From JBHENN01 sp046262015 (GTDB lineage: Bacteria; Actinomycetota; CADDZG01; WHSQ01): a stretch of 28,714 nt of DNA. Positions 16,867 through 24,935 of the stretch are shown here, piece after piece. The stretch is from contig JBHENN010000088.1 in assembly GCA_046262015.1 (NCBI GenBank), positions 1 through 28,714 on the forward strand, read 5' to 3'. The notes under the pieces are model-generated. The model had not been told where the DNA came from, did not search any database, and was given only the letters and a program-made list of their open reading frames with translations. Both the position numbers and the translations under genes were made by a program. Position 1 is the first letter of the stretch. Each line of letters opens with the position of its first letter.

Positions 16867-17036
16867 TGGGCCCTCCTTTGACGGCGTCCGGATGGATCAC
16901 TGCCCACCCGGCACTGCGATTATACGTTTCGGGTGCGCTAACCCTCGTTCCTTGCAGCTTCTCTTAGAACGTTCGAGGGGCCCGATACGTTCCCCCGCGA
17001 GGCCGGTTCATGCGCCCGCCGGGCGGTTTGTGCAGG
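16867..17036 (-). promoter_or_regulatory. clpC upstream region
   Basis: The longest gene-free stretch (170 bases). It holds a perfect -10 TATAAT at 16924-16919 (leader about 45 bases), and three GAACGT/AAACGT elements reading toward clpC at 16992-16987, 16974-16969 and 16929-16924. The middle one is an 8-bp palindrome, GAACGTTC. I saw no CIRCE, HAIR or CtsR box. Near 17013-17025 is a short GC hairpin after the upstream lipoprotein gene, without a U run on this strand. Confidence 0.6.
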
Positions 17037-18500
17037 TCAGTGGATCGGATCGCGCCTCGTGGTGGCCACGCCGAACCGCATCCTCGTGATCCGGGGAGCC
17101 GGCCCGTCACGGGGAGGCGCCTTGCGGAACAGGTAGCGCCAGTCCTCCGGTCGGATCGCGGTCCTCTCCCCATCGATCGAGAACCCCCTCGACAACGGCA
17201 CCCACCCCCACTGTGACGGGAGCCGGTCTCGTTCGCGGACGTCCGCTCTCGCCGCGGGCACGACCCACAGCCCGACCGTGGTCTCGGTGACCGCCGTGTG
17301 GTCGTCGGGCCCGAAGGTCACGTCGAGACCGCCGAAGCGCAGGTCGCGGATCCCCTCGACCGTCACGGCGAGATCCACGAGCTCCGCCTCCTCGTCGCCG
17401 GCCTCCGGGACCGTCCGCCCGGTAGTGCGCGCCGCCCACCCGATCATGGAGGCGGCTTCGTATGCGCGCCGTTCCCATCCCAGCGCAGGAGCGTCCCACC
17501 ACGCCGTGAACGCGCGGCGGAACCTGCTAAAGCTCGGGACCGGGAGGTAGTGGGCGCCGCGTGCATAGGTATCCGCCGCGACGGTCCCCGGGGGGGCGCT
17601 CCCGGCGCGCGGTGAGAGCGTGAGGTCGGTCCCGACGACCTGCGGACGCCACGCCGAGGTCTTACCGCCGGGCGCGCCGGGCGCGCTGCGCACGCCGCGT
17701 GCCTGGCTTCGGGAGCGGTAGCGCGCACCCATGCGGTCAAGGATCGCGAGGACATCCGCGAACACATCGGGGGTACCCTCGACGACCACGGCCTCGACGC
17801 GCCGCCGTTCGAGGGTGGCCAGCCGGTCGGCCAGCACCCGCTCGACCTGCGGGCCGTGACGATAGGTGAGCACGCGCGGCGACGACGCGCCGAGCGCGCG
17901 CACGGCGGGGCCGAAGGCGCGGCGGACGGTCACGCTCGCCGACGCTTCCGCGAGCACCCCGACCGCGCGGTACCTCCGGTCGCGCACCAGATAGGACGCT
18001 ATCCGGCGCGCCTGCCACAGCAGCGATGGCGCCATCTGGAACACGTGGGGTGTCAGAGCGCGCGCCCCGTACAGGTCCCCGTAGCACAGGAACGCCGGGA
18101 TGCCTGCGGCCGCGAGTGCGTCCTCGACCCGCGGCAGCGCGCGGGGGGAGCCCGCGTAGACGATCCCGACGGTCTGGTTCGATGCGGCCAGCTCGCGCAC
18201 CAGCCGGGCGGCCCGGGCCGGGTCCCCCCGATCGTCGCGCGTGACGAGCTCGAAGGGGGGGCCATCCTGCTCGCCGCGGTTGAGCACGTTGACCGCGACG
18301 TCGGCTCCCTCGAAGGCGTCCTCCCCGCGCCACGATCCTGGTCCGCTCATCGACCCGACGAGGCCGATCACCAGGTCGCTGGGGCTGGTCGCGCGCGGTT
18401 GGGGGCGGCGGGCCGGGAAGCGTCGGTCCTCGCCGGCCGGCCGGCACGCGAGCACGATCACTGGGACCAAGAGGATGGCGAGCCCACGCCGGCGCAGCAT
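17037..18500 (-). CDS. ABC-type substrate-binding lipoprotein (periplasmic binding protein type I, Leu/Ile/Val-like)
   Basis: 487 residues. A signal peptide with lipobox VLAC (C19) predicts a lipid-anchored exported protein. The body resembles branched-chain amino acid type receptors: LVIGLVGSMSGPGSWRGEDAFEGADVA-like start (about 43-68), LVTRDDRGDPARAARLVRELA, and a VGIVYAGSPRALPRVEDALAAAGIPAF stretch typical of the first lobe. No permease or ATPase genes are near, so its partner transporter is unknown, and a sensory or orphan role is possible. It sits between lysS and clpC, where mycobacteria have lsr2. TATCCG lies 6 bases before the ATG, a poor match to the leaderless pattern. Confidence 0.82.
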   Translation of the reverse strand: MLRRRGLAILLVPVIVLACRPAGEDRRFPARRPQPRATSPSDLVIGLVGSMSGPGSWRGEDAFEGADVAVNVLNRGEQDGPPFELVTRDDRGDPARAARLVRELAASNQTVGIVYAGSPRALPRVEDALAAAGIPAFLCYGDLYGARALTPHVFQMAPSLLWQARRIASYLVRDRRYRAVGVLAEASASVTVRRAFGPAVRALGASSPRVLTYRHGPQVERVLADRLATLERRRVEAVVVEGTPDVFADVLAILDRMGARYRSRSQARGVRSAPGAPGGKTSAWRPQVVGTDLTLSPRAGSAPPGTVAADTYARGAHYLPVPSFSRFRRAFTAWWDAPALGWERRAYEAASMIGWAARTTGRTVPEAGDEEAELVDLAVTVEGIRDLRFGGLDVTFGPDDHTAVTETTVGLWVVPAARADVRERDRLPSQWGWVPLSRGFSIDGERTAIRPEDWRYLFRKAPPRDGPAPRITRMRFGVATTRRDPIH

Positions 18501-18529
18501 ACGGACCGGATACTTCCACGCCCCCGGCG

Positions 18530-19999
18530 CTAGGTGATCGGCTCGTCCGGCGCGCCGCGCGCGGGCTTGAGCGTCGGGAACAGGATCACCTCGCGGATCG
18601 ACGCCGCGCCGGTCAGCACCACCAGGAGGCGGTCGACACCGAGGCCGAAGCCGCCCGCCGGCGGCATCCCGTAGGCGAGCGCTTCGAGGAAGTCCTCATC
18701 CGCGACCGCCGCCTCCTCGTCGCCCGCGGCCCTGGCCGCGGCCTGCTGCTCGAACCTGAAACGCTGCTCGGCCGGGTCGTTCAGCTCCGAGTACACCGGT
18801 GCCACCTCTACCCCTCCGATGACGAGGTCGGCATGCTCCGTGAATCCCCGGATCGTGCGGTGGTCTTTCGCAAGGGGGGACACCTCGGTGGGGAAGCCGG
18901 TGATGAAAGTAGGGCGGAGGAGCGATCTCTCGACAACCGTCTCGAACACCTCCGCGAGGATCTTGCCCGCGGACCATGCAGGGTTCACGGACACGCCCAG
19001 CTCGGCGGCTCGGATCGCGAGCCCGTCGCGGTCGGCTCCGTCCCACAGGGGTCGCAGATCGGCGCCACTCACCTCGGCGATCGCCTCGAACATCGTCATG
19101 CGCCGGAACGGGGGTTCGAGATCGAACCGTTCCCCCTCGGTGACGATCTCGGTCACGTCCAGCGCCCCGGCGATGGCCCTCACCAAGGCCTCGACCAGGG
19201 CCATCGTGTCCTCGTAGTCGACGTACGCCTCGTACGCCTCGAGCATCGTGAACTCCGGGTTGTGCCGGGTGGATACGCCCTCGTTGCGGAAGCTGCGATT
19301 CAGCTCGTACACCCGCTCGAAACCCCCGATCAGCAGGCGCTTCAGATAGAGCTCCGGCGCGACACGGAGGTAGAGATCGATGTCGAGGGCGTTGTGGTGG
19401 GTGACGAACGGGCGGGCGACCGCGCCCCCGGCGACCGGCTGCAGCAAGGGGGTCTCGACCTCGAGGAAACCCCTGTCTTCGAGGAAGCGGCGGATCGCCG
19501 CGTTCGCCCGCGCGCGCGCGTGCACGAGCTCCGCCGATCCGGGGTTCACCAGGAGGTCCAGATAGCGCTGCCGGTAACGGGTCTCGACCGCGCTCATCCC
19601 GTGCCATTTCTCCGGCATGGGACGAAGGCATGGCGCGAGGACGGTCGTTCGGGCGACCCTGACGGACAGCTCGCCGCGACGCGTCATCACGACCTCGCCC
19701 TCGGCCCCGACCACGTCCCCGACGCTCAGCGCGAGGAAACGCTCCATCCCGTCGTCACCGAGGACCGCATGCTGTGCGAACAGCTGGATCCGTCCGGTCG
19801 CGTCGACGAGGTCGGCGAAGGCTACCTTCCCGTGCGAGCGCAAGGTCATGATCCGTCCCGCGACCGACGTCTGTGCTCCACTGTCCGAGCCGGCCTCGAG
19901 CGCCTCGAAGCGGGTGCGGAGGTGCCCCAGGGCCGCGGTCCGCTGGAACCGATACGGGTAGCTCCCGGGGTCGGGGACGGCGCCCGGCCGCTCGATCAC
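18530..19999 (-). CDS. lysS: Lysyl-tRNA synthetase (class II)
   Basis: 489 residues from GTG 19999. An N-terminal OB-fold (about 44-122) binds the anticodon; the catalytic domain has RYRQRYLDLL, motif 1 around 165-190, motif 2 FRNEGVSTRHNPEFTMLE (237-254) and motif 3 GFGLGVDRLLVVL near the end. The GTG overlaps the coaX stop as GTGA, a coupling arrangement, which is why this start is preferred although the frame remains open upstream through coaX. It is the last gene of the DUF2520-panC-coaX-lysS run. Confidence 0.96.
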   Translation of the reverse strand: MIERPGAVPDPGSYPYRFQRTAALGHLRTRFEALEAGSDSGAQTSVAGRIMTLRSHGKVAFADLVDATGRIQLFAQHAVLGDDGMERFLALSVGDVVGAEGEVVMTRRGELSVRVARTTVLAPCLRPMPEKWHGMSAVETRYRQRYLDLLVNPGSAELVHARARANAAIRRFLEDRGFLEVETPLLQPVAGGAVARPFVTHHNALDIDLYLRVAPELYLKRLLIGGFERVYELNRSFRNEGVSTRHNPEFTMLEAYEAYVDYEDTMALVEALVRAIAGALDVTEIVTEGERFDLEPPFRRMTMFEAIAEVSGADLRPLWDGADRDGLAIRAAELGVSVNPAWSAGKILAEVFETVVERSLLRPTFITGFPTEVSPLAKDHRTIRGFTEHADLVIGGVEVAPVYSELNDPAEQRFRFEQQAAARAAGDEEAAVADEDFLEALAYGMPPAGGFGLGVDRLLVVLTGAASIREVILFPTLKPARGAPDEPIT

Positions 20000-20781
20000 C
20001 GTGGCATCTCGCCCAGGTTCCGCTCCGCGATCAAGCGCAGGCCCGTGAGGGTCAGCATGGGGTCGATCTTCTCGATCGACCGGCAATGCTCCGCGATCCG
20101 GGAAGCCACGCCGCCGGTGGCGACGACGCTCGCGTCGCCCCCCAGCTCGTCGGTCACGCGCTCGACCAAGCCGTCGACCAGCGCTGCGAACCCGTAGATC
20201 AGACCGGAGCGAACGCTGGTCGTGGTGCTCTTCCCGACGGCGACCGGCGGCGCCACCAGCTCGACCTTGCGGATCTGAGCCGTCGACGAGAACAGGGCGG
20301 TCGCCGCAATCTCGAGCCCGGGAGCGATGGCCCCTCCGAGGTACTCGCCTCGCGCCGACACCGCGTCGACCGTGATCGCGGTCCCGAAGTCGACGACGAC
20401 GACCGCGCGGTTGGGGTACAGATCGTGCGCCCCCACCGCGTTCGCGATCCGATCGGCGCCCACCTCGCGGGGATCGTCGGTGAGCACCGCCACGCCGGTC
20501 TTGATCCCGGCCTCGACCACGACCGGCGAGAACCCGAAATAGCGCTCGGTCATCGCGCGCAGCTCCTGAGTGGCAGGCGGGACGACCGAGCAGATGGCCA
20601 CTCCGGTTATCTGACGGGAGAAGGAGAGGTCGGCCTGAGCCAGGAACTGTCCGAACATCAGCGCCAGCTCGTCGGCGGTACGGCGCGGGTCCGTCGACGC
20701 GCGCCACTGGTGCTCGAGACGGTCCCGGTCGAAGACACCGAGGTGGGTCTGCGTGTTGCCTACGTCGATCGCCAGTAGCAC
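19996..20781 (-). CDS. coaX: Type III pantothenate kinase
   Basis: 261 residues; first step of coenzyme A synthesis from pantothenate. The acetate/sugar kinase-like fold shows LAIDVGNTQTHLGVFD (3-18, phosphate loop), GADRIANAVGAHDLY (108-122), VVVDFGTAITVDAV (128-141) and GGAIAPGLE (149-157). The GTG start at 20781 has an AGGAGGAGGG ribosome binding site 4 bases or so upstream. It lies 18 bases after panC, consistent with one pathway unit. Confidence 0.95.
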   Translation of the reverse strand: MLLAIDVGNTQTHLGVFDRDRLEHQWRASTDPRRTADELALMFGQFLAQADLSFSRQITGVAICSVVPPATQELRAMTERYFGFSPVVVEAGIKTGVAVLTDDPREVGADRIANAVGAHDLYPNRAVVVVDFGTAITVDAVSARGEYLGGAIAPGLEIAATALFSSTAQIRKVELVAPPVAVGKSTTTSVRSGLIYGFAALVDGLVERVTDELGGDASVVATGGVASRIAEHCRSIEKIDPMLTLTGLRLIAERNLGEMPR

Positions 20782-20799
20782 GGGCCCTCCTCCTCGCCG

Positions 20800-21639
20800 C
20801 TAGCTGTCTACCAGAAGGTTGTCGATCAGCCGGGTGGAGCCGATCCACGCGGCGACGACGAGCAGCGCGGGCGTCCCCCGTCGCGCCGGCTCGAACGTGG
20901 CCGGGTCGACGACCCGGGCGTAGTCCACGCGCGCGCCCGGCTCGGTCGCCAGCACCCGGCGCATCTCGACCTCGGCGTCGGCGGGAGACCCTGCGGCACC
21001 GAGAGCAGACCCGCCCGCCTGGAGAGCGCGCCACAACACGGTGGCGCGCGACCGCTCGTCGGACGACAGGTACGCGTTCCTGCTGCTGAGGGCAAGTCCG
21101 TCCGGAGACCTCACCGTAGGACAGACGACCGTCTCGACCTCGAAGGACAGGTCCGCCGTCATCCTGCGGATCACCGCGATCTGTTGCGCGTCCTTCTGGC
21201 CGAAGAACGCGCGGCTGGGCTCGACCAGGTGGAAGAGCTTGGCGACGACGGTCGCGACCCCGTCGAAGTGGCCCGGGCGAGAAGCACCCTCGAGGACGCG
21301 TGCGAGCGGGCCGACGGAGACGGTCGTCGTCGCGCCGTCTCGATAGATCTCGTCGACCGAGGGAACGAACGCGACGTCGACCCCTTCGGCCTCGGCGCGT
21401 TCGAGGTCGCGTCTCTCGGAACGCGGATAGGTGGCCAGGTCGTCGGCGGGACCGAACTGCAGAGGATTCACGAAGATGCTGAGGACGACGACGTCCGACC
21501 CGGCACGGGCGGCGCGCAGCAACGAGAGATGCCCCGCGTGCAGTGCGCCCATGGTCGGCACGAAACCGATCGAGCGCCCGGCGCGCCGGCGCGGGCGGAC
21601 CGACTCCCTCAGGTCGTGCCCGGTACGAACGAGCTTCAT
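20800..21639 (-). CDS. panC: Pantothenate synthetase
   Basis: 279 residues; ATP-dependent joining of pantoate and beta-alanine. Seen: FVPTMGALHAGHLSLLR (26-42, HIGH-like HAGH), FVNPLQFGPADDL, GHFDGVATVV (123-132), FFGQKDAQQ (145-153) and LSSRNAYLSSDER (KMSKS-like region). The ATG at 21639 overlaps the stop of the DUF2520 gene as ATGA, so the longer upstream open frame is not used. panD, which supplies beta-alanine and follows panC in mycobacteria, is not here. Confidence 0.96.
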   Translation of the reverse strand: MKLVRTGHDLRESVRPRRRAGRSIGFVPTMGALHAGHLSLLRAARAGSDVVVLSIFVNPLQFGPADDLATYPRSERRDLERAEAEGVDVAFVPSVDEIYRDGATTTVSVGPLARVLEGASRPGHFDGVATVVAKLFHLVEPSRAFFGQKDAQQIAVIRRMTADLSFEVETVVCPTVRSPDGLALSSRNAYLSSDERSRATVLWRALQAGGSALGAAGSPADAEVEMRRVLATEPGARVDYARVVDPATFEPARRGTPALLVVAAWIGSTRLIDNLLVDS

Positions 21640-22520
21640 GGGGACCCGACCAGTCCGACGATGCGGGCGTAGGTGCTCTCGTCGATGCGACCCGCGCGCC
21701 GCGCGGCGGCCACTACCAGCAAGGTCGCGAGGACATAGGCCCGCCGGTCGTAGGGCCGTCCCTCGAGAGCCGCGAGGTGACGCGCCACGGTCACGGCATC
21801 GCCGCGCACCGCGGGGCCGGTGATGGTCCGTGCGCCTCCGCCCCCCTCGAGCGCGTTGGCGAGGGTGCCGGCGAGCAGCGGGCCCAGCACGTCGCCCGGG
21901 GCGCCGACCCCGACACCGTCGAGGAGGCTCTCTCCCGCCCCCAGCAGCGCGGCGAGGCCATTGGACGCCATCACCGCGGCCGCATGCCACAGGGGCCGGT
22001 CGGGCTCCGCGACCTCGACCGGGGTCCCTGAGAACCCATCCGTGACGAGGTCCCGAGCCCAGCGGTCGGCTCCCGGGGACGCCGTCACCCCCCATGCCGA
22101 GCCCGGCAAGCGCCGGATCGCGGTGGCCGCGTCGGGGCAGGCCTGCACCGGGTGGAGGGCCAGGGCGGCGGCCCCCGATGCGACGACCGCTGCGAGCGGC
22201 GCCACCCCGAGCGAGCCGGCGAAGTGGACCACCCCGGCCCCGGGCTCGAGGCGCGGGCCGAGCGCCTCGGCGATCCCGGCGACCGCGTGGTCCGGGGCAC
22301 CGACGAGGACCAGACCGGCGCGCCCGACGATGGGGTCGTGCAGCTCGACCCGTTGGGATCCGAGGGCCGCGGCCCCCCGGCGAGCCGACTCGGCCGACCG
22401 GGAGGCGACGCCGACGATCTCGTGCCCTCGGCTGCGCAGCAGATAGGCCGCGGCCGTCCCCACCGCGCCGGCGCCCACGAGCACGACCCGGTAGGGCGCC
22501 GGGGGGGCGTCGAAGGTCAC
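21636..22520 (-). CDS. Rossmann-fold DUF2520 protein
   Basis: 294 residues. N-terminal dinucleotide-binding fold with GAGAVG (16-21) followed by a C-terminal DUF2520 helical domain (about 160-285) that resembles the dimerisation domain of 6-phosphogluconate or ketopantoate reductase-like enzymes. In many actinobacteria this gene precedes panC. A role as ketopantoate reductase has been suspected from this context, but I see nothing that proves it. The GTG at 22520 has GGAG 5 bases upstream. A TATCCT hexamer at 22563-22558 in the 57-base gap after folK may start a DUF2520-panC-coaX-lysS transcript. Confidence 0.9.
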   Translation of the reverse strand: MTFDAPPAPYRVVLVGAGAVGTAAAYLLRSRGHEIVGVASRSAESARRGAAALGSQRVELHDPIVGRAGLVLVGAPDHAVAGIAEALGPRLEPGAGVVHFAGSLGVAPLAAVVASGAAALALHPVQACPDAATAIRRLPGSAWGVTASPGADRWARDLVTDGFSGTPVEVAEPDRPLWHAAAVMASNGLAALLGAGESLLDGVGVGAPGDVLGPLLAGTLANALEGGGGARTITGPAVRGDAVTVARHLAALEGRPYDRRAYVLATLLVVAAARRAGRIDESTYARIVGLVGSP

Positions 22521-22557
22521 ACTCGCTCCAGTCCACGAAGGTACCGGTCTCGCCGAA

Positions 22558-22563
22558 AGGATA
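22558..22563 (-). promoter_or_regulatory. Possible -10 hexamer of the DUF2520-panC-coaX-lysS run
   Basis: TATCCT 37 bases upstream of the GTG; it fits TANNNT, with no TTGACA-like -35. Confidence 0.35.
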
Positions 22564-22577
22564 GGCGCGCCGGTCCC

Positions 22578-23063
22578 TCAGAACGGCTCGAGAAGCTCGA
22601 CCTCCCCTTCCGCCTCGGCGAGGGCGTCCGCGTAGGGGCTGCCCCACGGATCGGCTGCAGCCGGAGCGATCTCGAGCAGAGGAACCAGCGCGAACCGCCG
22701 CTGGGTAAGAAGCCGGTGCGGTATCTCGAGGTCGGGCTCGACGATCTTGTCGTCCCCGTACAACAGTATGTCGAGGTCAACGACCCGGGGTCCCCAGTGG
22801 ATGTCGCTGGGCTCGCGCCCCAGCCTGGCCTCGATGGCCTTGCACGCGTCGAGCAGCGCGCGGGCCTCCAGCGTTGTCTCGGCGCGCACGACGATGTTCA
22901 CGAACGACCGCTGCGGAGGCCCTCCTACCGGGGTCGTCTCCCACAGGCTCGAGCGCGCCACGACGTCGACCCCGGGCGTCGCGTCGAGCTGGGCCACCGC
23001 CCGACGGCAGAAGCTGCCCCGATCGCCCACGTTGGAGCCGATCCCGATGAACGCCTCGGTCAT
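22578..23063 (-). CDS. folK: 6-hydroxymethyl-7,8-dihydropterin pyrophosphokinase
   Basis: 161 residues; transfers pyrophosphate from ATP to the pterin in folate synthesis. It shows AFIGIGSNVGDR at the start, SSLWETTPVGGPPQRSFVN (38-56) and WGPRVVDLDILLYG (90-103), the three family signatures. The ATG at 23063 overlaps the folB stop as ATGA, which sets the start although the frame stays open upstream. Confidence 0.96.
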   Translation of the reverse strand: MTEAFIGIGSNVGDRGSFCRRAVAQLDATPGVDVVARSSLWETTPVGGPPQRSFVNIVVRAETTLEARALLDACKAIEARLGREPSDIHWGPRVVDLDILLYGDDKIVEPDLEIPHRLLTQRRFALVPLLEIAPAAADPWGSPYADALAEAEGEVELLEPF

Positions 23064-23422
23064 GTCTTCCGCCTTTCGATCCTCACGGCCACGGTCCCCA
23101 CATCTTGAGGCACCGGGACCGAGGCTTTGGCGACCTCCACAACGACGCTCCGAACGCCCGACATCGCCAGCACCAGAGCGGCCACGTGCTCGGCGAGGTT
23201 CTCGAGGAGGCGCACGTTCGCCGCCGCGACCAGCGCGGCCACTTCGTGCACCACCGTGGCGTAGTCGAGGGTCTCGGTGAGGTCGTCGGTGGTGCCCGCG
23301 GATCGCAGATCGATCCCGATCTCCAGCTGGACCACGACCTCCTGCAGTGTCGCGCGCTCTTGTTCCGTCGCCCCGATATGGGTGGGGACACGGAGGTCGC
23401 GCACCACGATCCGGTCGTTCAT
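23060..23422 (-). CDS. folB: Dihydroneopterin aldolase
   Basis: 120 residues; cleaves dihydroneopterin to the hydroxymethyl pterin used by FolK. Catalytic-site residues fall at family positions: Y54, E74 in LLENLAEHVA, and K99 in VEVAKASVP. The usual HHG of the N-terminal loop reads THIG. It is three bases after folP and overlaps folK by 4 bases, so folP-folB-folK are translated as one unit. Confidence 0.94.
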   Translation of the reverse strand: MNDRIVVRDLRVPTHIGATEQERATLQEVVVQLEIGIDLRSAGTTDDLTETLDYATVVHEVAALVAAANVRLLENLAEHVAALVLAMSGVRSVVVEVAKASVPVPQDVGTVAVRIERRKT

Positions 23423-23425
23423 CAG

Positions 23426-24259
23426 CTACCGGCGCGCCAGCAGCGCCTCGGTCATCCGGACCGCACGGACGACCGGCTCCACATCGTGCACGCGCAGGAT
23501 CCGGGCGCCCCGCGTGACCGACCACGTCATGGTGGCCGCGGTCGCCTCCACCCGCTGGTCCACGGCCAGCCCCAGGACCTCGCCGATGAAGGATTTGCGC
23601 GACGTCCCTACGAGGACCGGGTAGCCGAGCGCTGCGATCCGGTCGAGTTCGCGTAGCAGGTCCATGTTCTGAGCCGGCGTCTTGGCGAAGCCGAAGCCGG
23701 GGTCGAGCACGATGCCGTCGCGCGGCACGCCGGCTATCTCGAGCTCTGCCGCACGCGCGCTCAGGAACGCGGCGACCTCCGAGACAACGTCCTCGTAGCG
23801 AGCGAGAGAACGCATCGTCGCCGGGGTGCCGCGCGAATGCATCACCACGAACGCGGCCCCGGCCTCGGCCGCCAGCGCGTCCATCGCTCCGGTGCCTTCT
23901 TCGCCGAGGGTGTCGTTCACCATCGCGGCCCCGGCCTCGAGGGCCGCCTCGGCGACGCGCGGCTTGCGCGTGTCGATGGAGACCACCGCGTCGGTCGACG
24001 ACGCGAGCGCCGCGACCACGGGTATAGCCCGGCGCCGCTCTTCGTCCTCGGAGACCGGCACGGCATCGGGTCGGGTGGACTCACCACCGACGTCGACGAT
24101 CGCGGCGCCGTGCTCGACCATCTCCAGGCCGTGAGCTACCGCTGCCTCGGGGTCCAGCCAGCGCCCCCCATCCGAGAACGAGTCGGGGGTCACGTTGAGC
24201 ACGCCCATGATGACTGCGCTTTCGAGCGATAGAGCGCGCCCACGACAGACCAGCTTCAT
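23426..24259 (-). CDS. folP: Dihydropteroate synthase
   Basis: 277 residues, TIM barrel that condenses the pterin pyrophosphate with p-aminobenzoate; target of sulfonamides. Seen: MGVLNVTPDSFSDGG (18-32, N22 metal ligand), GGESTRPDA, SIDTRKP, NDTLG, LDPGFGFAKTPAQN, GTSRKSFIGE and the final RVHDV. It starts 6 bases after folE. All active-site blocks of a functional FolP1 are intact. Confidence 0.96.
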   Translation of the reverse strand: MKLVCRGRALSLESAVIMGVLNVTPDSFSDGGRWLDPEAAVAHGLEMVEHGAAIVDVGGESTRPDAVPVSEDEERRRAIPVVAALASSTDAVVSIDTRKPRVAEAALEAGAAMVNDTLGEEGTGAMDALAAEAGAAFVVMHSRGTPATMRSLARYEDVVSEVAAFLSARAAELEIAGVPRDGIVLDPGFGFAKTPAQNMDLLRELDRIAALGYPVLVGTSRKSFIGEVLGLAVDQRVEATAATMTWSVTRGARILRVHDVEPVVRAVRMTEALLARR

Positions 24260-24265
24260 GCCGGA

Positions 24266-24901
24266 CTACCCGCGCGCGATCAGACCCATCGCCTCGGCGC
24301 GCGTCGCATCGTTGTCGCGGAACACGCCCCGCACGGCCGAGGTCACGGTCTGAGCTCCGGGTTTGCGAACCCCTCGCATCGTCATGCAGAGATGCTCGGC
24401 CTCGATGACCACGAGCACGCCGCGGGGGCTCAGGGCCTTCTCGAGGGCATCCGCTATCTCGACGGTCAGACGCTCCTGGACCTGAGGCTTACGAGAGACC
24501 GCATCGACGAGCCGGGCGATCTTGGACAGCCCGGTGATCTGTCCTTCGAGGTTGGGGATGTAGGCGACGTGCGCCTTGCCGATGAACGGGATCAGGTGGT
24601 GCTCGCACACGCTGGCGAACGGGATATTGCGCTCCATGATCATCTCGTCGTGCCCAGCCGCGAACAGCACGTCAAGCTGATCCGCAGCATCGTCCCCCAC
24701 GGCAGACAGGATCTCGGCGTACATCTTGGCGACGCGTTCAGGCGTCTGCCGGAGCCCGTCACGGTCCGGATCCTCGCCGATCGCGACCAGGATCGCTCGC
24801 ACTGCCCTCTCGATCGCATCGAGGTCGACCCCCGGCACCGACGGTAGTGGCCGGACGCGTTCGGGCTCGTCGGATCCTCGAGGTTGTGGCTGCTCGCTCA
24901 T
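24266..24901 (-). CDS. folE: GTP cyclohydrolase I
   Basis: 211 residues; converts GTP to dihydroneopterin triphosphate, the first step of folate synthesis. The zinc ligands are C99, H102 (VCEHHLIPFIGKAHVAYIP) and C172 (EAEHLCMTMRGVRKPG). The N-terminal 20 residues are charged and Pro-rich, as is common. The ATG at 24901 has no Shine-Dalgarno sequence but a -10 hexamer 6 bases upstream, so the fol genes seem to have their own promoter despite lying only 34 bases after ftsH. Confidence 0.96.
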   Translation of the reverse strand: MSEQPQPRGSDEPERVRPLPSVPGVDLDAIERAVRAILVAIGEDPDRDGLRQTPERVAKMYAEILSAVGDDAADQLDVLFAAGHDEMIMERNIPFASVCEHHLIPFIGKAHVAYIPNLEGQITGLSKIARLVDAVSRKPQVQERLTVEIADALEKALSPRGVLVVIEAEHLCMTMRGVRKPGAQTVTSAVRGVFRDNDATRAEAMGLIARG

Positions 24902-24907
24902 GCCCCC

Positions 24908-24913
24908 AGGGTA
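24908..24913 (-). promoter_or_regulatory. Leaderless-type -10 hexamer of the fol operon
   Basis: TACCCT, 6 bases, ATG of folE (24901), located in the 34-base ftsH-folE gap. Confidence 0.6.
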
Positions 24914-24935
24914 CCGGGGCGGAGGTGAAGGGGAA

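Noticed and set aside
17010..17026. GC-rich hairpin near 17013-17025 as an intrinsic terminator
   Set aside because: Only on the plus strand is it followed by a few T residues, and no plus-strand gene ends there; on the minus strand no U run follows.
18530..21034. lysS frame extended to 834 codons through coaX
   Set aside because: The extra N-terminus is Arg/Gly-rich noise overlapping all of coaX; the GTGA overlap at 19996-19999 gives a normal-length LysRS.
20800..22647. panC frame extended upstream through the DUF2520 gene
   Set aside because: PanC homology begins at ATG 21639, which overlaps the previous stop; the upstream part is out-of-frame DUF2520 sequence.
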